Origin: Geoalkalibacter ferrihydriticus DSM 17813
GTDB taxonomy: Bacteria; Desulfobacterota; Desulfuromonadia; Desulfuromonadales; Geoalkalibacteraceae
DNA length: 64,000 bases
Assembly (NCBI RefSeq): GCF_000820505.1
Contig: NZ_JWJD01000005.1
Span: 116,015 to 180,014 of the forward strand
Direction of reading: 5' to 3'
Below the pieces are notes generated by a model. That model was not told the DNA's origin and did no database searches. It worked only from the letters and a program-made list of their open reading frames with translations. This document shows, piece by piece, positions 36,149 through 45,528 of the stretch. A program made the translations under genes and the position numbers. Position 1 is the stretch's first letter, and every line of letters begins with the position of its first letter.

Positions 36149-38317
36149 ATGCGCCTGATCGACAATCTGAAAATTTCGGCCAAACTTTTTGTGTCTTTCG
36201 GCGCAGTTTTGGCGCTTTTCCTGGGTTTCTCGCTGCTGAGCTACCTCAACGCCGAGCGTATCGGCGCCGAGGCGACGGTTCTCAAGGAAGAGCGTTTTAC
36301 CCACGCCATCGCATCTCTGGAACTGGTCAATCGGGCCGACGGCGTGGCTAACTCCCTGGTTGCCGCGGCCGACGCGCAGCGCCAGGATTTGCTCAGACAG
36401 GCCGAGGAGCAGCTGGTGCACTACCAGGAAGCTCTGGCGCAGTTGCGCGAGTTGCACCTATCCCCAGCTCTGAATGGCGCTCTGGCCGCTTTGGACGCGA
36501 GTTTTCTCGCCATGTTCGAGGCGGGCAAAAGCATGGCCCGCTATGCCATCGCCCAGGACTTCATTGGCATGATGGAAGCGCGCCCCGCCTTTGCCGAGGC
36601 CCAGCAAGCCTTTGTCGCGCAGGCCGAGGAGCTCAAGCAGACGGGCTCCGCCGAGTTGCATTCCGGGCTTGAGGGCATCGATGCCCTGGCCGCGCAGACG
36701 GCACGCACCGGCCTGATCGTTTCGCTGTTCGCCCTGGTCTTTGCCGTATTGTTGGCCGTGCTTATCACGCGCAGCATCGCTCGGCCACTCAAAAGCACTC
36801 TGGCGATGCTTCATGAACTGGAGAAAGGGCATCTGGAGCATCGCCTCAAGATGGGCCGCAAGGATGAGATCGGCGACATGGGGCGTGGTCTCGACGCCTT
36901 CGCCGAAAGCCTTGAGACGGAAATCGTCGCCGCCATGGAATCCCTGGCCCAGGGTGATCTGACCTTCACCGCCCAACCGCGCGGGCAATCCGACCGCTTG
37001 CGCAATGCGCTGCAAACCGTGGCGCTTGACCTCAACAGTATTCTGCACGAGATCCGCAACGGTGCCGAGCAGATCACCAGCGGTTCCAATCAGGTCTCGT
37101 CCTCCAGCCAGTCGGTGTCTGATATGGCGACGCGTCAGGCCGGTGCCTTGCAGGAAATCGGCAGTTCCATCAACGAACTCGAATCCCAGACGCGGCTCAA
37201 CGCGCAAAATTGCGGGCAGGTCAACCGGCTGGCCGCCGAGGCGCGCGACGCCGCCGCAGCCAGCAATGGGCATGTGGGCAAGATGGTCGGCACCATGAAC
37301 GAGATTGCCGCCGCCGGGCAGAACATCTCCAAAATCATCCGCACTATCGACGAAATCGCTTTTCAAACCAACCTGCTGGCCCTCAACGCCGCGGTCGAGG
37401 CGGCGCGCGCCGGTCAGCACGGCAAGGGTTTTGCCGTGGTCGCCGAAGAGGTGCGCAACCTCGCGGCGCGCAGCGCCAAGGCCGCTCAGGAAACCAGCGA
37501 ACTGATCACCTCGTCCATCGACAAGACGGGCGCGGGAGTCGAAGTCGCCGAACAGACCGCTACGGCTCTTAACGATCTTGCCGAGCGCATCGCCAAGGTC
37601 AGTAACTTGGTGGATGAAGTGACGGTGTCTTCGCGCGAACAAGCCGAGGGCATCAAGCAGATCACTCTCGGCGTGGATCAGGTCGACATCGCCGTGCAGC
37701 AAAACACCGCTAACGCCGAGGAAAGTGCGGCGGCCGCCGAGGAACTTTCGGCCCAGGCCGAGCAGCTCAAGCAGATGATCAGCCGCTTTCGCCTCGACAA
37801 TGCGTCCGCGCCTCGCCCGGCGACGCCCGCCCCTGTCGCGCAACGATCCCTCGGCGCGCCGCAACCTGCGGTGCAATCCAAAAGGCAACCCGCCGCGCAC
37901 GGCGGCGAGCACGTGCTGATGCGCTGGAGCGAGGATCTGAGCGTCGGCATCGAGCATCTCGATCGTCAGCATCAGCAGTTGGTGGCCATGGTCAACGAGA
38001 TGTTCGCCGCCTTGAAAACCGGCCAGGGCGATAAGGTGCTGAGCGACATCCTTGACCGGCTGGTTAATTACACCCAGCGGCATTTCTTCGAGGAAGAACG
38101 CATGATGAAGTCCCACCAGTATCCGGACCAGGAGGCGCATAAGGCGGCTCATGCCCAGTTGGTGGCGCAGGTGGCGGATTTTCAGACAAAATTCAAGGCC
38201 GGCAAGGTCTCCGTGTCCAGCGATTTGTTCAACTTCCTTAAAGGCTGGCTGATCAATCATATCCAGGGTGAGGACAAAAAGTACGGCCCCTATTTCAACG
38301 GGCGCGGCGTTTACTAG
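36149..38317 (+). CDS. Methyl-accepting chemotaxis protein with C-terminal hemerythrin domain
   Basis: Chemoreceptor of 722 residues. Two membrane helices (about 13-32 and 190-212) flank a small periplasmic four-helix region; HAMP and the MCP signalling domain follow (hairpin start [26 protein letters not shown]). After a Pro/Ala linker, residues 588-722 form a bacteriohemerythrin: [31 protein letters not shown] and [13 protein letters not shown] hold the His, Glu and Asp ligands of a di-iron site. This is the arrangement of DcrH-type oxygen receptors, so it probably guides the cell relative to oxygen, fitting an organism with oxygen-sensitive nitrogenase. Confidence 0.92.
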   Translation: MRLIDNLKISAKLFVSFGAVLALFLGFSLLSYLNAERIGAEATVLKEERFTHAIASLELVNRADGVANSLVAAADAQRQDLLRQAEEQLVHYQEALAQLRELHLSPALNGALAALDASFLAMFEAGKSMARYAIAQDFIGMMEARPAFAEAQQAFVAQAEELKQTGSAELHSGLEGIDALAAQTARTGLIVSLFALVFAVLLAVLITRSIARPLKSTLAMLHELEKGHLEHRLKMGRKDEIGDMGRGLDAFAESLETEIVAAMESLAQGDLTFTAQPRGQSDRLRNALQTVALDLNSILHEIRNGAEQITSGSNQVSSSSQSVSDMATRQAGALQEIGSSINELESQTRLNAQNCGQVNRLAAEARDAAAASNGHVGKMVGTMNEIAAAGQNISKIIRTIDEIAFQTNLLALNAAVEAARAGQHGKGFAVVAEEVRNLAARSAKAAQETSELITSSIDKTGAGVEVAEQTATALNDLAERIAKVSNLVDEVTVSSREQAEGIKQITLGVDQVDIAVQQNTANAEESAAAAEELSAQAEQLKQMISRFRLDNASAPRPATPAPVAQRSLGAPQPAVQSKRQPAAHGGEHVLMRWSEDLSVGIEHLDRQHQQLVAMVNEMFAALKTGQGDKVLSDILDRLVNYTQRHFFEEERMMKSHQYPDQEAHKAAHAQLVAQVADFQTKFKAGKVSVSSDLFNFLKGWLINHIQGEDKKYGPYFNGRGVY

Positions 38318-38396
38318 CGAGTTTTTATCCGGAGTTTCCGGATGGACGTATTCGCTCCGGATGCGTATCTGCAAGCCGGTTAGAAAAACGGGCAGC

Positions 38397-38421
38397 CCTG
38401 CCTAAAAGAGCGGCAGGTTTT
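38397..38421 (+). terminator. Intrinsic terminator after the hemerythrin chemoreceptor
   Basis: CCTGCC, nine bases, GGCAGG, then TTTT. It separates the receptor from the nifV promoter. The stem is short. Confidence 0.55.
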
Positions 38422-38466
38422 CCGGTCGCACGCACCTTCCCCCTGGATCCAAGGGGCTTTGTTCGT

Positions 38467-38482
38467 TGGCACGAACACTGCA
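38467..38482 (+). promoter_or_regulatory. Sigma-54 (-24/-12) promoter of nifV
   Basis: TGGCACGAACACTGCA: full TGGCACG box and TGCA with exact spacing. The leader to nifV is about 115 nt. Confidence 0.88.
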
Positions 38483-38516
38483 TAAGCTAAGGCATAGGCA
38501 AAATCCGCAATTTTCA

Positions 38517-38582
38517 CCGGCAATGCCGCCGGCAACCAGGCAACGAAGCCCCAGGGACGAGATCTCTGGGGCTTTTCTTTTT
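38517..38582 (+). promoter_or_regulatory. nifV leader ANTAR-type attenuator
   Basis: Hairpin 1 CCGGC-AATGCC-GCCGG (38517-38532) and hairpin 2 GGC-AACGAA-GCC (38539-38550) both have hexaloops with A1 and G4. The 3' arm of hairpin 2 is the start of a terminator: GCCCCAG pairs with CTGGGGC (38548-38572), then TTTTCTTTTT. The 13-nt stretch AGGCAACGAAGCC is identical in the nifB leader. Confidence 0.85.
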
Positions 38583-38595
38583 AGAGAGGTGCACC

Positions 38596-39750
38596 ATGGC
38601 GTTTCATTCTATGCAGATGCCGATCGAGAAGCCCATCGTCATCGACGACACCACTCTGCGCGATGGGGAACAGACCGCCGGGGTGGCCTTTTCCCTGGAG
38701 GAAAAAATAACCATCGCCCGCATGCTTGATGAAATCGGAGTGGGCGAACTCGAATGCGGCATCCCCGCAATGGGCGCGATCGAACAGGCAAGTGTGCGGG
38801 CTCTCGTCGATCTGGGGCTGAAGGCGCGGCTTATTACCTGGAACCGCGCCCTGGTCAGCGATATTCAGGCGTCTTTGGACTGCGGTATCCGCGCGGTGGA
38901 CATCAGCCTGTCGGTGTCCGATATTCATATCACCCACAAGCTGCGCAAGACCCGCCAGTGGGTCAGGGAGCAGCTCAGGCGGGCACTGGATTTCTGTGCC
39001 AAGCACGATCTCTATGTGTCGGTGGGTGGTGAGGATTCCAGCCGTGCTGATCCGGACTTTCTCGTGGAGTTGATGCAGATCGCCAAAGAGATGGGTGCCG
39101 ACCGTTTTCGTTTCTGCGATACTCTGGGAATCCTTGATCCCTTTTCCACCTACGAAAAGATCACCTACCTGCGCAGCCATGTGGATTTGGATCTGGAGGT
39201 GCATACGCACAACGACCTGGGCATGGCCACCGCCAATGCCATCGCCGGAGTCAGGGCCGGAGCGCGATTTGTCAACACCACGGTCAACGGCCTCGGCGAG
39301 CGGGCCGGAAACGCCGCTCTGGAAGAGGTTATCATGGGCCTTAAGTACGCTTGCGGCCTGGATCTCGGCCTGGATACGCGGCGCTTTGTGGATATCTCAA
39401 AATTCGTCGGTCGTGCCAGTTGCCGGCCGGTGCCCGAGTGGAAGGCGGTGGTGGGTGAACGCGTGTTTTCCCATGAGTCGGGTCTGCATGCCGATGGGGT
39501 GCTCAAGAATCCGCAAAATTATGAAGGGTTCGATCCTGGTGAAGTCGGTTTGGGGCGGCACTTGGTGCTGGGCAAGCATTCGGGCAGTCAGGCGCTGGTG
39601 CACCGGCTCAAAGAACTGGGCGTGGAATTAAGTCGTATTGAGGCCGTGGCACTGCTCGATCGGGTGCGCAGCATGTCCCAGCGCAACAAGCGCGCACTGA
39701 CCGATAGTGAATTGCTCCTCCTGGCACGACGTCACGCCGAGGTGGCCTGA
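38596..39750 (+). CDS. nifV: Homocitrate synthase NifV
   Basis: Condenses acetyl-CoA and 2-oxoglutarate to homocitrate, the organic ligand of FeMo-cofactor. The 384-residue protein has the DRE-TIM metallolyase start DDTTLRDGEQTAGVAF, the metal-binding HTHNDLGMATANAIAG, VNTTVNGLGERAGNAALEEV and HESGLHADG, all as in NifV and related 2-isopropylmalate synthases. The sigma-54 promoter and nif-type attenuator just upstream support NifV over lysine or leucine enzymes. GAGAGG precedes the ATG. Confidence 0.95.
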   Translation: MAFHSMQMPIEKPIVIDDTTLRDGEQTAGVAFSLEEKITIARMLDEIGVGELECGIPAMGAIEQASVRALVDLGLKARLITWNRALVSDIQASLDCGIRAVDISLSVSDIHITHKLRKTRQWVREQLRRALDFCAKHDLYVSVGGEDSSRADPDFLVELMQIAKEMGADRFRFCDTLGILDPFSTYEKITYLRSHVDLDLEVHTHNDLGMATANAIAGVRAGARFVNTTVNGLGERAGNAALEEVIMGLKYACGLDLGLDTRRFVDISKFVGRASCRPVPEWKAVVGERVFSHESGLHADGVLKNPQNYEGFDPGEVGLGRHLVLGKHSGSQALVHRLKELGVELSRIEAVALLDRVRSMSQRNKRALTDSELLLLARRHAEVA

Positions 39751-39779
39751 TAGAAATTAAAGCCGTCATCGCCCTTCAT

Positions 39780-39847
39780 GGCAGGGGCGGTCAGAGTGAT
39801 GTCGCCGCACCCTGCGGAACTGTGGAATGTTACCGCTGAACAGTTAC
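39780..39847 (+). repeat. Partial copy of the 134-bp GTAAC repeat after nifV
   Basis: Only the right end is clear: GCCGCACCCTGCGG and then GCTGAACAGTTAC. The left half is missing or decayed. Confidence 0.5.
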
Positions 39848-39861
39848 AATAAAATTACAAT

Positions 39862-39895
39862 AAAAAAAGGGTCACGACCGTCCTGGTCGTGACCC
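39862..39895 (-). terminator. Terminator of the initiator tRNA gene (possibly bidirectional)
   Basis: GGGTCACGACC and GGTCGTGACCC form a perfect 11-bp stem with a 5-nt loop; on the minus strand seven T follow. In the plus direction it could also end nifV transcripts, with a weaker T-run. Confidence 0.85.
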
Positions 39896-39905
39896 TTGGC
39901 TATTT

Positions 39906-39983
<78 letters not shown>

Positions 39984-39995
39984 ACAAGAGGGCGA

Positions 39996-40024
39996 ACTAT
40001 ATTCTTTCCTGGGAGAGATGTCAA
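39996..40024 (-). promoter_or_regulatory. Promoter of the initiator tRNA gene
   Basis: On the minus strand TTGACA, 17 nt, TATAGT, ending 13 nt before the tRNA 5' end. It is an almost consensus sigma-70 promoter. Confidence 0.85.
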
Positions 40025-40140
40025 GGTTTTTTCCGAGGAATTTTTTGCTCCGGACGAGACGGGAAGATTGGTTGTCAGACGTTCTCGGAAGTGGTAGAAA
40101 ATCTGAAGTTTATTCATCTCTTCACGGATTCTCGTCTGAT

Positions 40141-41220
40141 ATGACCAACCTTTTGATCGATCTTGACGCAGCGCTCGTCTTGCGGGAGCGTGGGGCGCTT
40201 TTCATCGATGCCCGTTCCCCCGCGGAGTTTGCCGAAGCGACGGTGCCAGGTGCCGTCAACCTGCCCCTGCTGTGCAATGAAGGCCGCGCACGGGTCGGTT
40301 TGGCGTACAAGCACCAGGGGCCTGGCGCCGCGCGCTTGCTCGCGGTAGATCTGGTGGCACCGCGCATTCCGCAACTGGTGCGCGCGGCCGCCGCAGCGCG
40401 CACCAGTGATTTTCGCAAAGTCGTGGTGTTCTGCTGGCGCGGCGGGGAGCGCAGCCGGGCTCTGGCGACTTTTCTGCGTCTCGCGGGTCTGCCTGCGCAC
40501 CAGTTGCAGGGAGGCCACAAAGGCTTTCGCCGCTATGTGCGCGCGTTTTTCGAGCAGCGCCGCTGGGGGCGGTTGCTGGTGCTGCGTGGCTTGACAGGGG
40601 TGGGCAAAACCGGATTCCTGCGGCGTTTGCGCGAGCAGGGTCATCCGGTCATCGATCTTGAAGCCCTTGCCAGCCATCGCGGCAGTGCCTTCGGCGCCCT
40701 GGGATTGGCTGCGCAACCAACCCAGAAAATGTTTGAGAGCTTGCTCTGGGATGAATTGCGGCGTATCCCCGCGGATGGTTATGCTCTGGCCGAAGGGGAG
40801 AGTCGGCATATCGGCAGATGTCTTCTCCCCCCGAAGGTCTATCAGGCGCTGCAGGAGGAAACCTCTTTGTGGCTTAACGCATCCCTGGAGACGCGCGTGG
40901 AGCGCATCTTGCGCGACTATCCCGCGACCAGCGCCGATCGCGAAACTTTTCGCGAACCGATTGGCGCGCTGCGCCGGCGCCTGGGCGGCGAGGCGGTGCA
41001 GCGTCTTCTGGTGCTGCTCGAAGGTGAATGCTGGTCGACCCTGGTGCGTGAGTTGATGGTGCTTTACTACGATCCTCTCTATCGGCATACCCTGCCGGCA
41101 CGGCGTATAGAAATCGACGTCGACGAAGAAGAGGCGGGCCTGGCGGGGATTGAAAAGGCTATCCCCTTGCTTCTCTCGGCCGGCCCTGCGGCCCGCACCG
41201 AGGCGTCCCTTTTTGCCTGA
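40141..41220 (+). CDS. selU: tRNA 2-selenouridine synthase (SelU/MnmH)
   Basis: Replaces sulphur by selenium in 2-thiouridine at the wobble position of certain tRNAs, using selenophosphate. The 359-residue protein has an N-terminal rhodanese domain with catalytic C98 (VVFCWRGGERSRALA) and a C-terminal P-loop domain (GLTGVGKT, residues 150-157), the standard two-domain plan. The chosen ATG lies after the tRNA promoter; an upstream extension would be antisense to the tRNA. Its presence shows active selenium metabolism, which supports the selenoprotein 5 kb upstream. Confidence 0.93.
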   Translation: MTNLLIDLDAALVLRERGALFIDARSPAEFAEATVPGAVNLPLLCNEGRARVGLAYKHQGPGAARLLAVDLVAPRIPQLVRAAAAARTSDFRKVVVFCWRGGERSRALATFLRLAGLPAHQLQGGHKGFRRYVRAFFEQRRWGRLLVLRGLTGVGKTGFLRRLREQGHPVIDLEALASHRGSAFGALGLAAQPTQKMFESLLWDELRRIPADGYALAEGESRHIGRCLLPPKVYQALQEETSLWLNASLETRVERILRDYPATSADRETFREPIGALRRRLGGEAVQRLLVLLEGECWSTLVRELMVLYYDPLYRHTLPARRIEIDVDEEEAGLAGIEKAIPLLLSAGPAARTEASLFA

Positions 41221-41280
41221 TTTTCGATCTGCCGCGCGTCGGCTTTGTTTGCTACACTTGAAGGGGGCGAGGAGGCGACC

Positions 41281-42585
41281 ATGGCTGAGAACCGAGCACA
41301 GATCCCGCCGCTTTTTCTCAATCGCTTCGCAGTGCAGGACAGTGATCCCTTCCGGCGCTATCTCAACCGGCTGGAGGTGGAGATCGGCCGTGAGGATTAC
41401 CGTCACCTCAAGCGCGTCGATCTGGTGGAGCCGAGCCCGCCGGACGCGGCTTTCGCGGCGATGGAGGAGATTACCGAGCGGCTGCTTAAGACCACCCAGA
41501 ACAATTACAACCGGCAGCTGTTGCTGCGCCAGGGTATCCGCGTCTACCTTGACCGCCATTTCTACCACGTCTGGTACCGGCTGAAGGGTCGATCCTTGCG
41601 CTTTTCTCCCCTGTGGCGTGAAAACGTCCTGCGCCGTTTCTTTGGGCGTCTGCTCTGTGAGGACAGCGGCTGGCATCCCGGCCCACCGCTATTGCCCGGG
41701 GCCGAGGCGCGGTTTCTGCCTGACGAGGCGGGCGGTGTGCTGCTGCTACGCCGTCCGCGGGCGGCAGCGTCCCTGCCCTTATTGACCGCCACGCACGGTC
41801 CCTATGACCCGCATACCTTCGAGGTCGCCCTCTATTTTCTGCATACGGGCAAAGCGCGCGCCGCCCTGATCAATCTGGGCTTTGCCGGCCGCGAACCGCT
41901 GACCGACGAAAACCTGGAAAAACTTAAAAAGTGGGGAGTTCCCCTCAACCCGAGCAATATTGATGTGATCTACCCCTATGTTGACAGCGCGGGGCATCCG
42001 TATTGCTACAAGCTGGAAAAGGGCTTTGCCCGCTATGCCGCACTGCTGGGGGGGGCGCGGCCCAAACTGGTGATTGATATTCATGGCTGCGTCGGCACCG
42101 ACGCGCAGGACCACCGCTTGATCGTGGGGCTGGGCGGACTGCCGCCTTATCTGGCTCCGGCGGATATCGGTCGGGTCGAACAGCGCGGCGCGGTGCTGCA
42201 TCTTTTCCCGCGCGCCGCTTATCGCGACGGCTTGGCGCTGCTGCGTGATCTCTCGGAAGAAATATACGTGCAATTCTGCGAAACGCCGCACCGGGCCTAT
42301 CACTTTGCCGTGCTGGGGCGGCTGCAGCTCATCGGCCGCACCCTTGATCCGCATGCCGAAGTGCGCAGCTTGCTCGCGGGAGAGGAGCGCACCTTTTTGC
42401 CTGCCGAGAACATCCGCTGGTTGCCGGGGGCAGGCGGCAACGCCCTACAGCGCATGGAGGCGCGGCGTTTCGAGCCCGGTGCGGTGTGTCTGCATGTTGA
42501 AATTCCCACTGCGGTCAGGCGCAAGATGGCATTGCGTCTGGGGGAATTGGCGACGGCGGTCTCTCTTGAATCGAGTGGTCTGTGA
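41281..42585 (+). CDS. Conserved-looking protein of unknown function
   Basis: A 434-residue soluble protein that I do not recognise. GAGGAGG upstream and codon use like its neighbours support it as a real gene. Two segments look like active-site regions: LLTATHGPYDPHTFEVAL and LVIDIHGCVGTDAQDHRLIVGLGG; the second resembles the metal-site loop of N-formylglutamate amidohydrolase-like enzymes, but this is only a hint. It has no signal peptide or membrane helix. It follows selU by 60 bp and may share its transcript. Confidence 0.65.
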   Translation: MAENRAQIPPLFLNRFAVQDSDPFRRYLNRLEVEIGREDYRHLKRVDLVEPSPPDAAFAAMEEITERLLKTTQNNYNRQLLLRQGIRVYLDRHFYHVWYRLKGRSLRFSPLWRENVLRRFFGRLLCEDSGWHPGPPLLPGAEARFLPDEAGGVLLLRRPRAAASLPLLTATHGPYDPHTFEVALYFLHTGKARAALINLGFAGREPLTDENLEKLKKWGVPLNPSNIDVIYPYVDSAGHPYCYKLEKGFARYAALLGGARPKLVIDIHGCVGTDAQDHRLIVGLGGLPPYLAPADIGRVEQRGAVLHLFPRAAYRDGLALLRDLSEEIYVQFCETPHRAYHFAVLGRLQLIGRTLDPHAEVRSLLAGEERTFLPAENIRWLPGAGGNALQRMEARRFEPGAVCLHVEIPTAVRRKMALRLGELATAVSLESSGL

Positions 42586-42726
42586 CCCGACCAATGAAGT
42601 TCCGCAGGCACCTGGTGCGCGGCTCTGAATTGTTGCCTTCTTGCTGTAACCCGGATCTCGCGGATCCAGATGAAAAATTGAGAAAAACAGTTAGAATGTA
42701 TTTTCACATATCATGCGAGGGTGCCA

Positions 42727-45129
42727 ATGGCGAAGCAGTTAAACTGTCTTAGGGTTCGACCGCCGCGCAAACTCCGGCCCGGAAAAGCCGCCCGGCTTAG
42801 ATCCAGGGGCGTAAAATTGCGGCGACTCATCAAGAGTTATGAGTGCGGGCGATTGCAATGCGATCTGCGTCTCTCGCAGCAGGCGCTTGAGGATTATCAG
42901 CGCCGTTACCGTGAACTTTTCGACTTCGCTCCCATTGGATATCTCTCCCTCGATCACCACGCCTGCGCTGTCGAGTTTAATCCGGCCGCGGCCCGTCTGT
43001 TCGATCGACCGCGTGAATTTTTTCTCGACCGTCCCTTTCACGAGCATGTTCATCCGCGCTGGCGCAACCAGTTCAATGATCATCTGCGCCAGGTTTTCAA
43101 CGGCTTGGAGTGCGCGCAAGAGATGGTGCTTCTGAAGCGCGACGGGACCCCCCTGGAAGTCCAGTTTCAAAGTATGCCGGAGGTCGCAGCCGATGGCCGT
43201 GTGATCGGTTGCCGCACGGCAGTGCAGGATCTCTCCGAGCACAGGCGCCAGGAGCAGGTCGTCGAGCGCACCTCCCGCGCCTATCAGGTGCAGGCGGCCT
43301 GCAACCGTGCTCTGCTCCAGGCCGGGTGCGAGGACGCTTTGTTTGCCGAGATTTGCCGCATCATCGTTGAAAAGGGCAATTTCGCCTTGGCCTGGGTCGG
43401 CCTGGTCGATGAGGGTGAGCGGCAGCGCATTCGGCCCGTGGCGGTTTACGGCGAGCATGCGGATTTTTTGCGCGGATTGAGCATCTCCTGGGGAAATCGC
43501 CGCAGTGGTCGTGGTCCGAGCGGGCGAGCCGTGCGTTTGCGCAAGCCGGTGGTCTGCGCGAGCATCGCCGAAGATTCTATCTTTGCATCCTATCGGCAAG
43601 AAGCGGCACGTCGGGGATTGGCCTCCTGCATTTCCCTGCCCTTGCTGACCGAAGAACGCTGCCTGGGTGTGCTTGGCATCTATGCGCGCGAGACGGGGGT
43701 TTTCAGTGAGGAAGAAGAGCGGTTGCTCATGGAGCTGGCGAATCAACTCGCCTTCGGTCTGATCGCTCTGCGCATGCGCACCGAGCATGGCGCGGCGCTT
43801 GAGCAGGTGCAGAAGCTGGCCTATTTCGACGCCCTGACCGGTTTGCCCAACCGGAGCATGTTTCTCGAACGTCTTGAGCAGGGACTCTCCCTGGCGCGGC
43901 GCGAAGATCGCCGGATGGGTCTGTTGTTTCTTGATCTCGATCGGTTCAAGGATATCAATGACACCCTCGGCCACGAGGGCGGAGATCAGTTACTCAAGGC
44001 GGTTGGCGAGCGCCTGCGTGGCTGCGTGCGCCAGAGTGACACGGTCGCGCGCCTGGGCGGCGACGAGTTCGTCATCATTCTGCACAGCATTTACGGCCAG
44101 GGCCAGGTCGAGCCCGTGGCTAAAAAAATTCTCGACGCCTTCACACAGCCTTTTCTCATCGGCAGCCGTGAGGTTTACAGCAGCACCAGCATCGGTATCG
44201 CCCTCCATCCCACGGATGGCGAAGATGTCGATACCCTGATTCGTCATGCTGATGCCGCCATGTATAATGCCAAGGCCGAAGGGCGTCAGATTTATCGCTT
44301 TTTTTCTCCGGAAATGAACCGTCGCATCCAGGCTAAATTGTTGCTTGAGCGCCATTTGCGCCTGGCTTGGGCCCGTGGCGAGACTTATATACACTACCAG
44401 CCTCAACTCGATCTTAAGAGTGGAATAGTGGTCGGCGTCGAGGCGCTCCTACGTTGGAACAGCCCGGTTTTGGGCAAAGTGGATCCCGTGCGTTTTATTC
44501 CTCTGGCGGAGGAAACCGGCATGATTCTGCCCCTCGGGGAATGGGTTCTGCGTCAGGCCTGCCGTCAGGTGCGCTCCTGGCACGATGCCGGCCATGGCGA
44601 TCTGCGGGTGGCGGTGAACGTCTCCGGGCGGCAGTTTCGCCACCCCGACTTTATCGATCTGGTTGATACCATTCTTGCCGAGACCGGCCTTGATCCGACG
44701 CGCCTGGTGTTGGAGATGACCGAGAGTACGGTGATGGAAAAGACCGAAGAGGCGATCATGACCCTGACCGATCTTAAGATCAGGGGAATTGGTCTGGCCC
44801 TGGACGATTTCGGCACCGGCTACTCGAGCCTCAACCATCTGCGCTCGTTTCCCATCGATCAGATCAAGATCGACCGGTTCTTCCTCTCGGATCTCAACGG
44901 TCCCTACGGTCAGGCCGCGATCGTCGAGGCAATGATCGCCATGGCGCACAGCCTCGGCTTACGGGTGGTCGCCGAGGGGGTGGAGGAAAAGGCCCAGGTC
45001 GATTTTCTCATGGCGCGCCATTGCGATGAAGTCCAGGGTTTTTTCTGGGCGCATCCGTTGAAAGCCGAGGACTTGCCGGCCCTTTTACGGCCGGACTGTA
45101 CATCTTTTGCGAAAGCGATCCTGCATTGA
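42727..45129 (+). CDS. PAS-GAF-GGDEF-EAL cyclic-di-GMP signalling protein
   Basis: Makes and/or degrades cyclic di-GMP. The 800-residue cytoplasmic protein has a PAS domain (about 55-175), a GAF domain (about 190-360), GGDEF (about 365-535, motif ARLGGDEFVIIL intact) and EAL (about 545-795, VGVEALLRW with intact EAL, plus DDFGTGYSSL). Both catalytic motifs look complete, so either activity is possible. No membrane helix, so the signal is intracellular. I chose the ATG over a GTG two codons earlier because GAGG then has better spacing. Confidence 0.92.
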   Translation: MAKQLNCLRVRPPRKLRPGKAARLRSRGVKLRRLIKSYECGRLQCDLRLSQQALEDYQRRYRELFDFAPIGYLSLDHHACAVEFNPAAARLFDRPREFFLDRPFHEHVHPRWRNQFNDHLRQVFNGLECAQEMVLLKRDGTPLEVQFQSMPEVAADGRVIGCRTAVQDLSEHRRQEQVVERTSRAYQVQAACNRALLQAGCEDALFAEICRIIVEKGNFALAWVGLVDEGERQRIRPVAVYGEHADFLRGLSISWGNRRSGRGPSGRAVRLRKPVVCASIAEDSIFASYRQEAARRGLASCISLPLLTEERCLGVLGIYARETGVFSEEEERLLMELANQLAFGLIALRMRTEHGAALEQVQKLAYFDALTGLPNRSMFLERLEQGLSLARREDRRMGLLFLDLDRFKDINDTLGHEGGDQLLKAVGERLRGCVRQSDTVARLGGDEFVIILHSIYGQGQVEPVAKKILDAFTQPFLIGSREVYSSTSIGIALHPTDGEDVDTLIRHADAAMYNAKAEGRQIYRFFSPEMNRRIQAKLLLERHLRLAWARGETYIHYQPQLDLKSGIVVGVEALLRWNSPVLGKVDPVRFIPLAEETGMILPLGEWVLRQACRQVRSWHDAGHGDLRVAVNVSGRQFRHPDFIDLVDTILAETGLDPTRLVLEMTESTVMEKTEEAIMTLTDLKIRGIGLALDDFGTGYSSLNHLRSFPIDQIKIDRFFLSDLNGPYGQAAIVEAMIAMAHSLGLRVVAEGVEEKAQVDFLMARHCDEVQGFFWAHPLKAEDLPALLRPDCTSFAKAILH

Positions 45130-45159
45130 AATTAGCGATATCGAAGAAGGGCGAAGAAA

Positions 45160-45492
45160 ATGATAGATCTTAAAGGGGCATTGGCGGCTCTGGAGGGCGA
45201 CCGTGAGTTGTTGCAGGATTGTCTGGTGCTGCTGATGGAGGATCTGCCTTTGCGTTTCGAAGAAATGCGGGCGTGCCTAGCTGCCGCGGACCTGAACCAG
45301 GTCGGAAGAATCGCTCATACCGTCAAGGGCTCGGTGGCGGTGGTCGGCGCCGTGAGTTTGAAAAAAGCCGCCATCGATCTTGAGGCTGCCTGCGAGAAGG
45401 GCCAGGTTCTGGAAGCGCGCGAACGTTTTGCGGATCTGTGGCGGCAGTGGGAGGAGCTGTGCCGCTTTCTCAACGAGGAAAACTTTATTTGA
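45160..45492 (+). CDS. Histidine phosphotransfer (Hpt) domain protein
   Basis: Single-domain phosphorelay protein, 110 residues, all helical. Phospho-acceptor H53 is in the motif IAHTVKGSVAVVGA. It lies 30 bp after the GGDEF-EAL gene, so the two may be co-transcribed and act in one pathway, although no partner kinase is nearby. Confidence 0.88.
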   Translation: MIDLKGALAALEGDRELLQDCLVLLMEDLPLRFEEMRACLAAADLNQVGRIAHTVKGSVAVVGAVSLKKAAIDLEAACEKGQVLEARERFADLWRQWEELCRFLNEENFI

Positions 45493-45528
45493 AGCCGCCT
45501 GCCGACGGGCGTCTGCGAAAATATTCTT

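Noticed and set aside
36458..38374. 638-codon open frame on the minus strand
   Set aside because: Mirror of the hemerythrin chemoreceptor; no domain and no ribosome-binding site.
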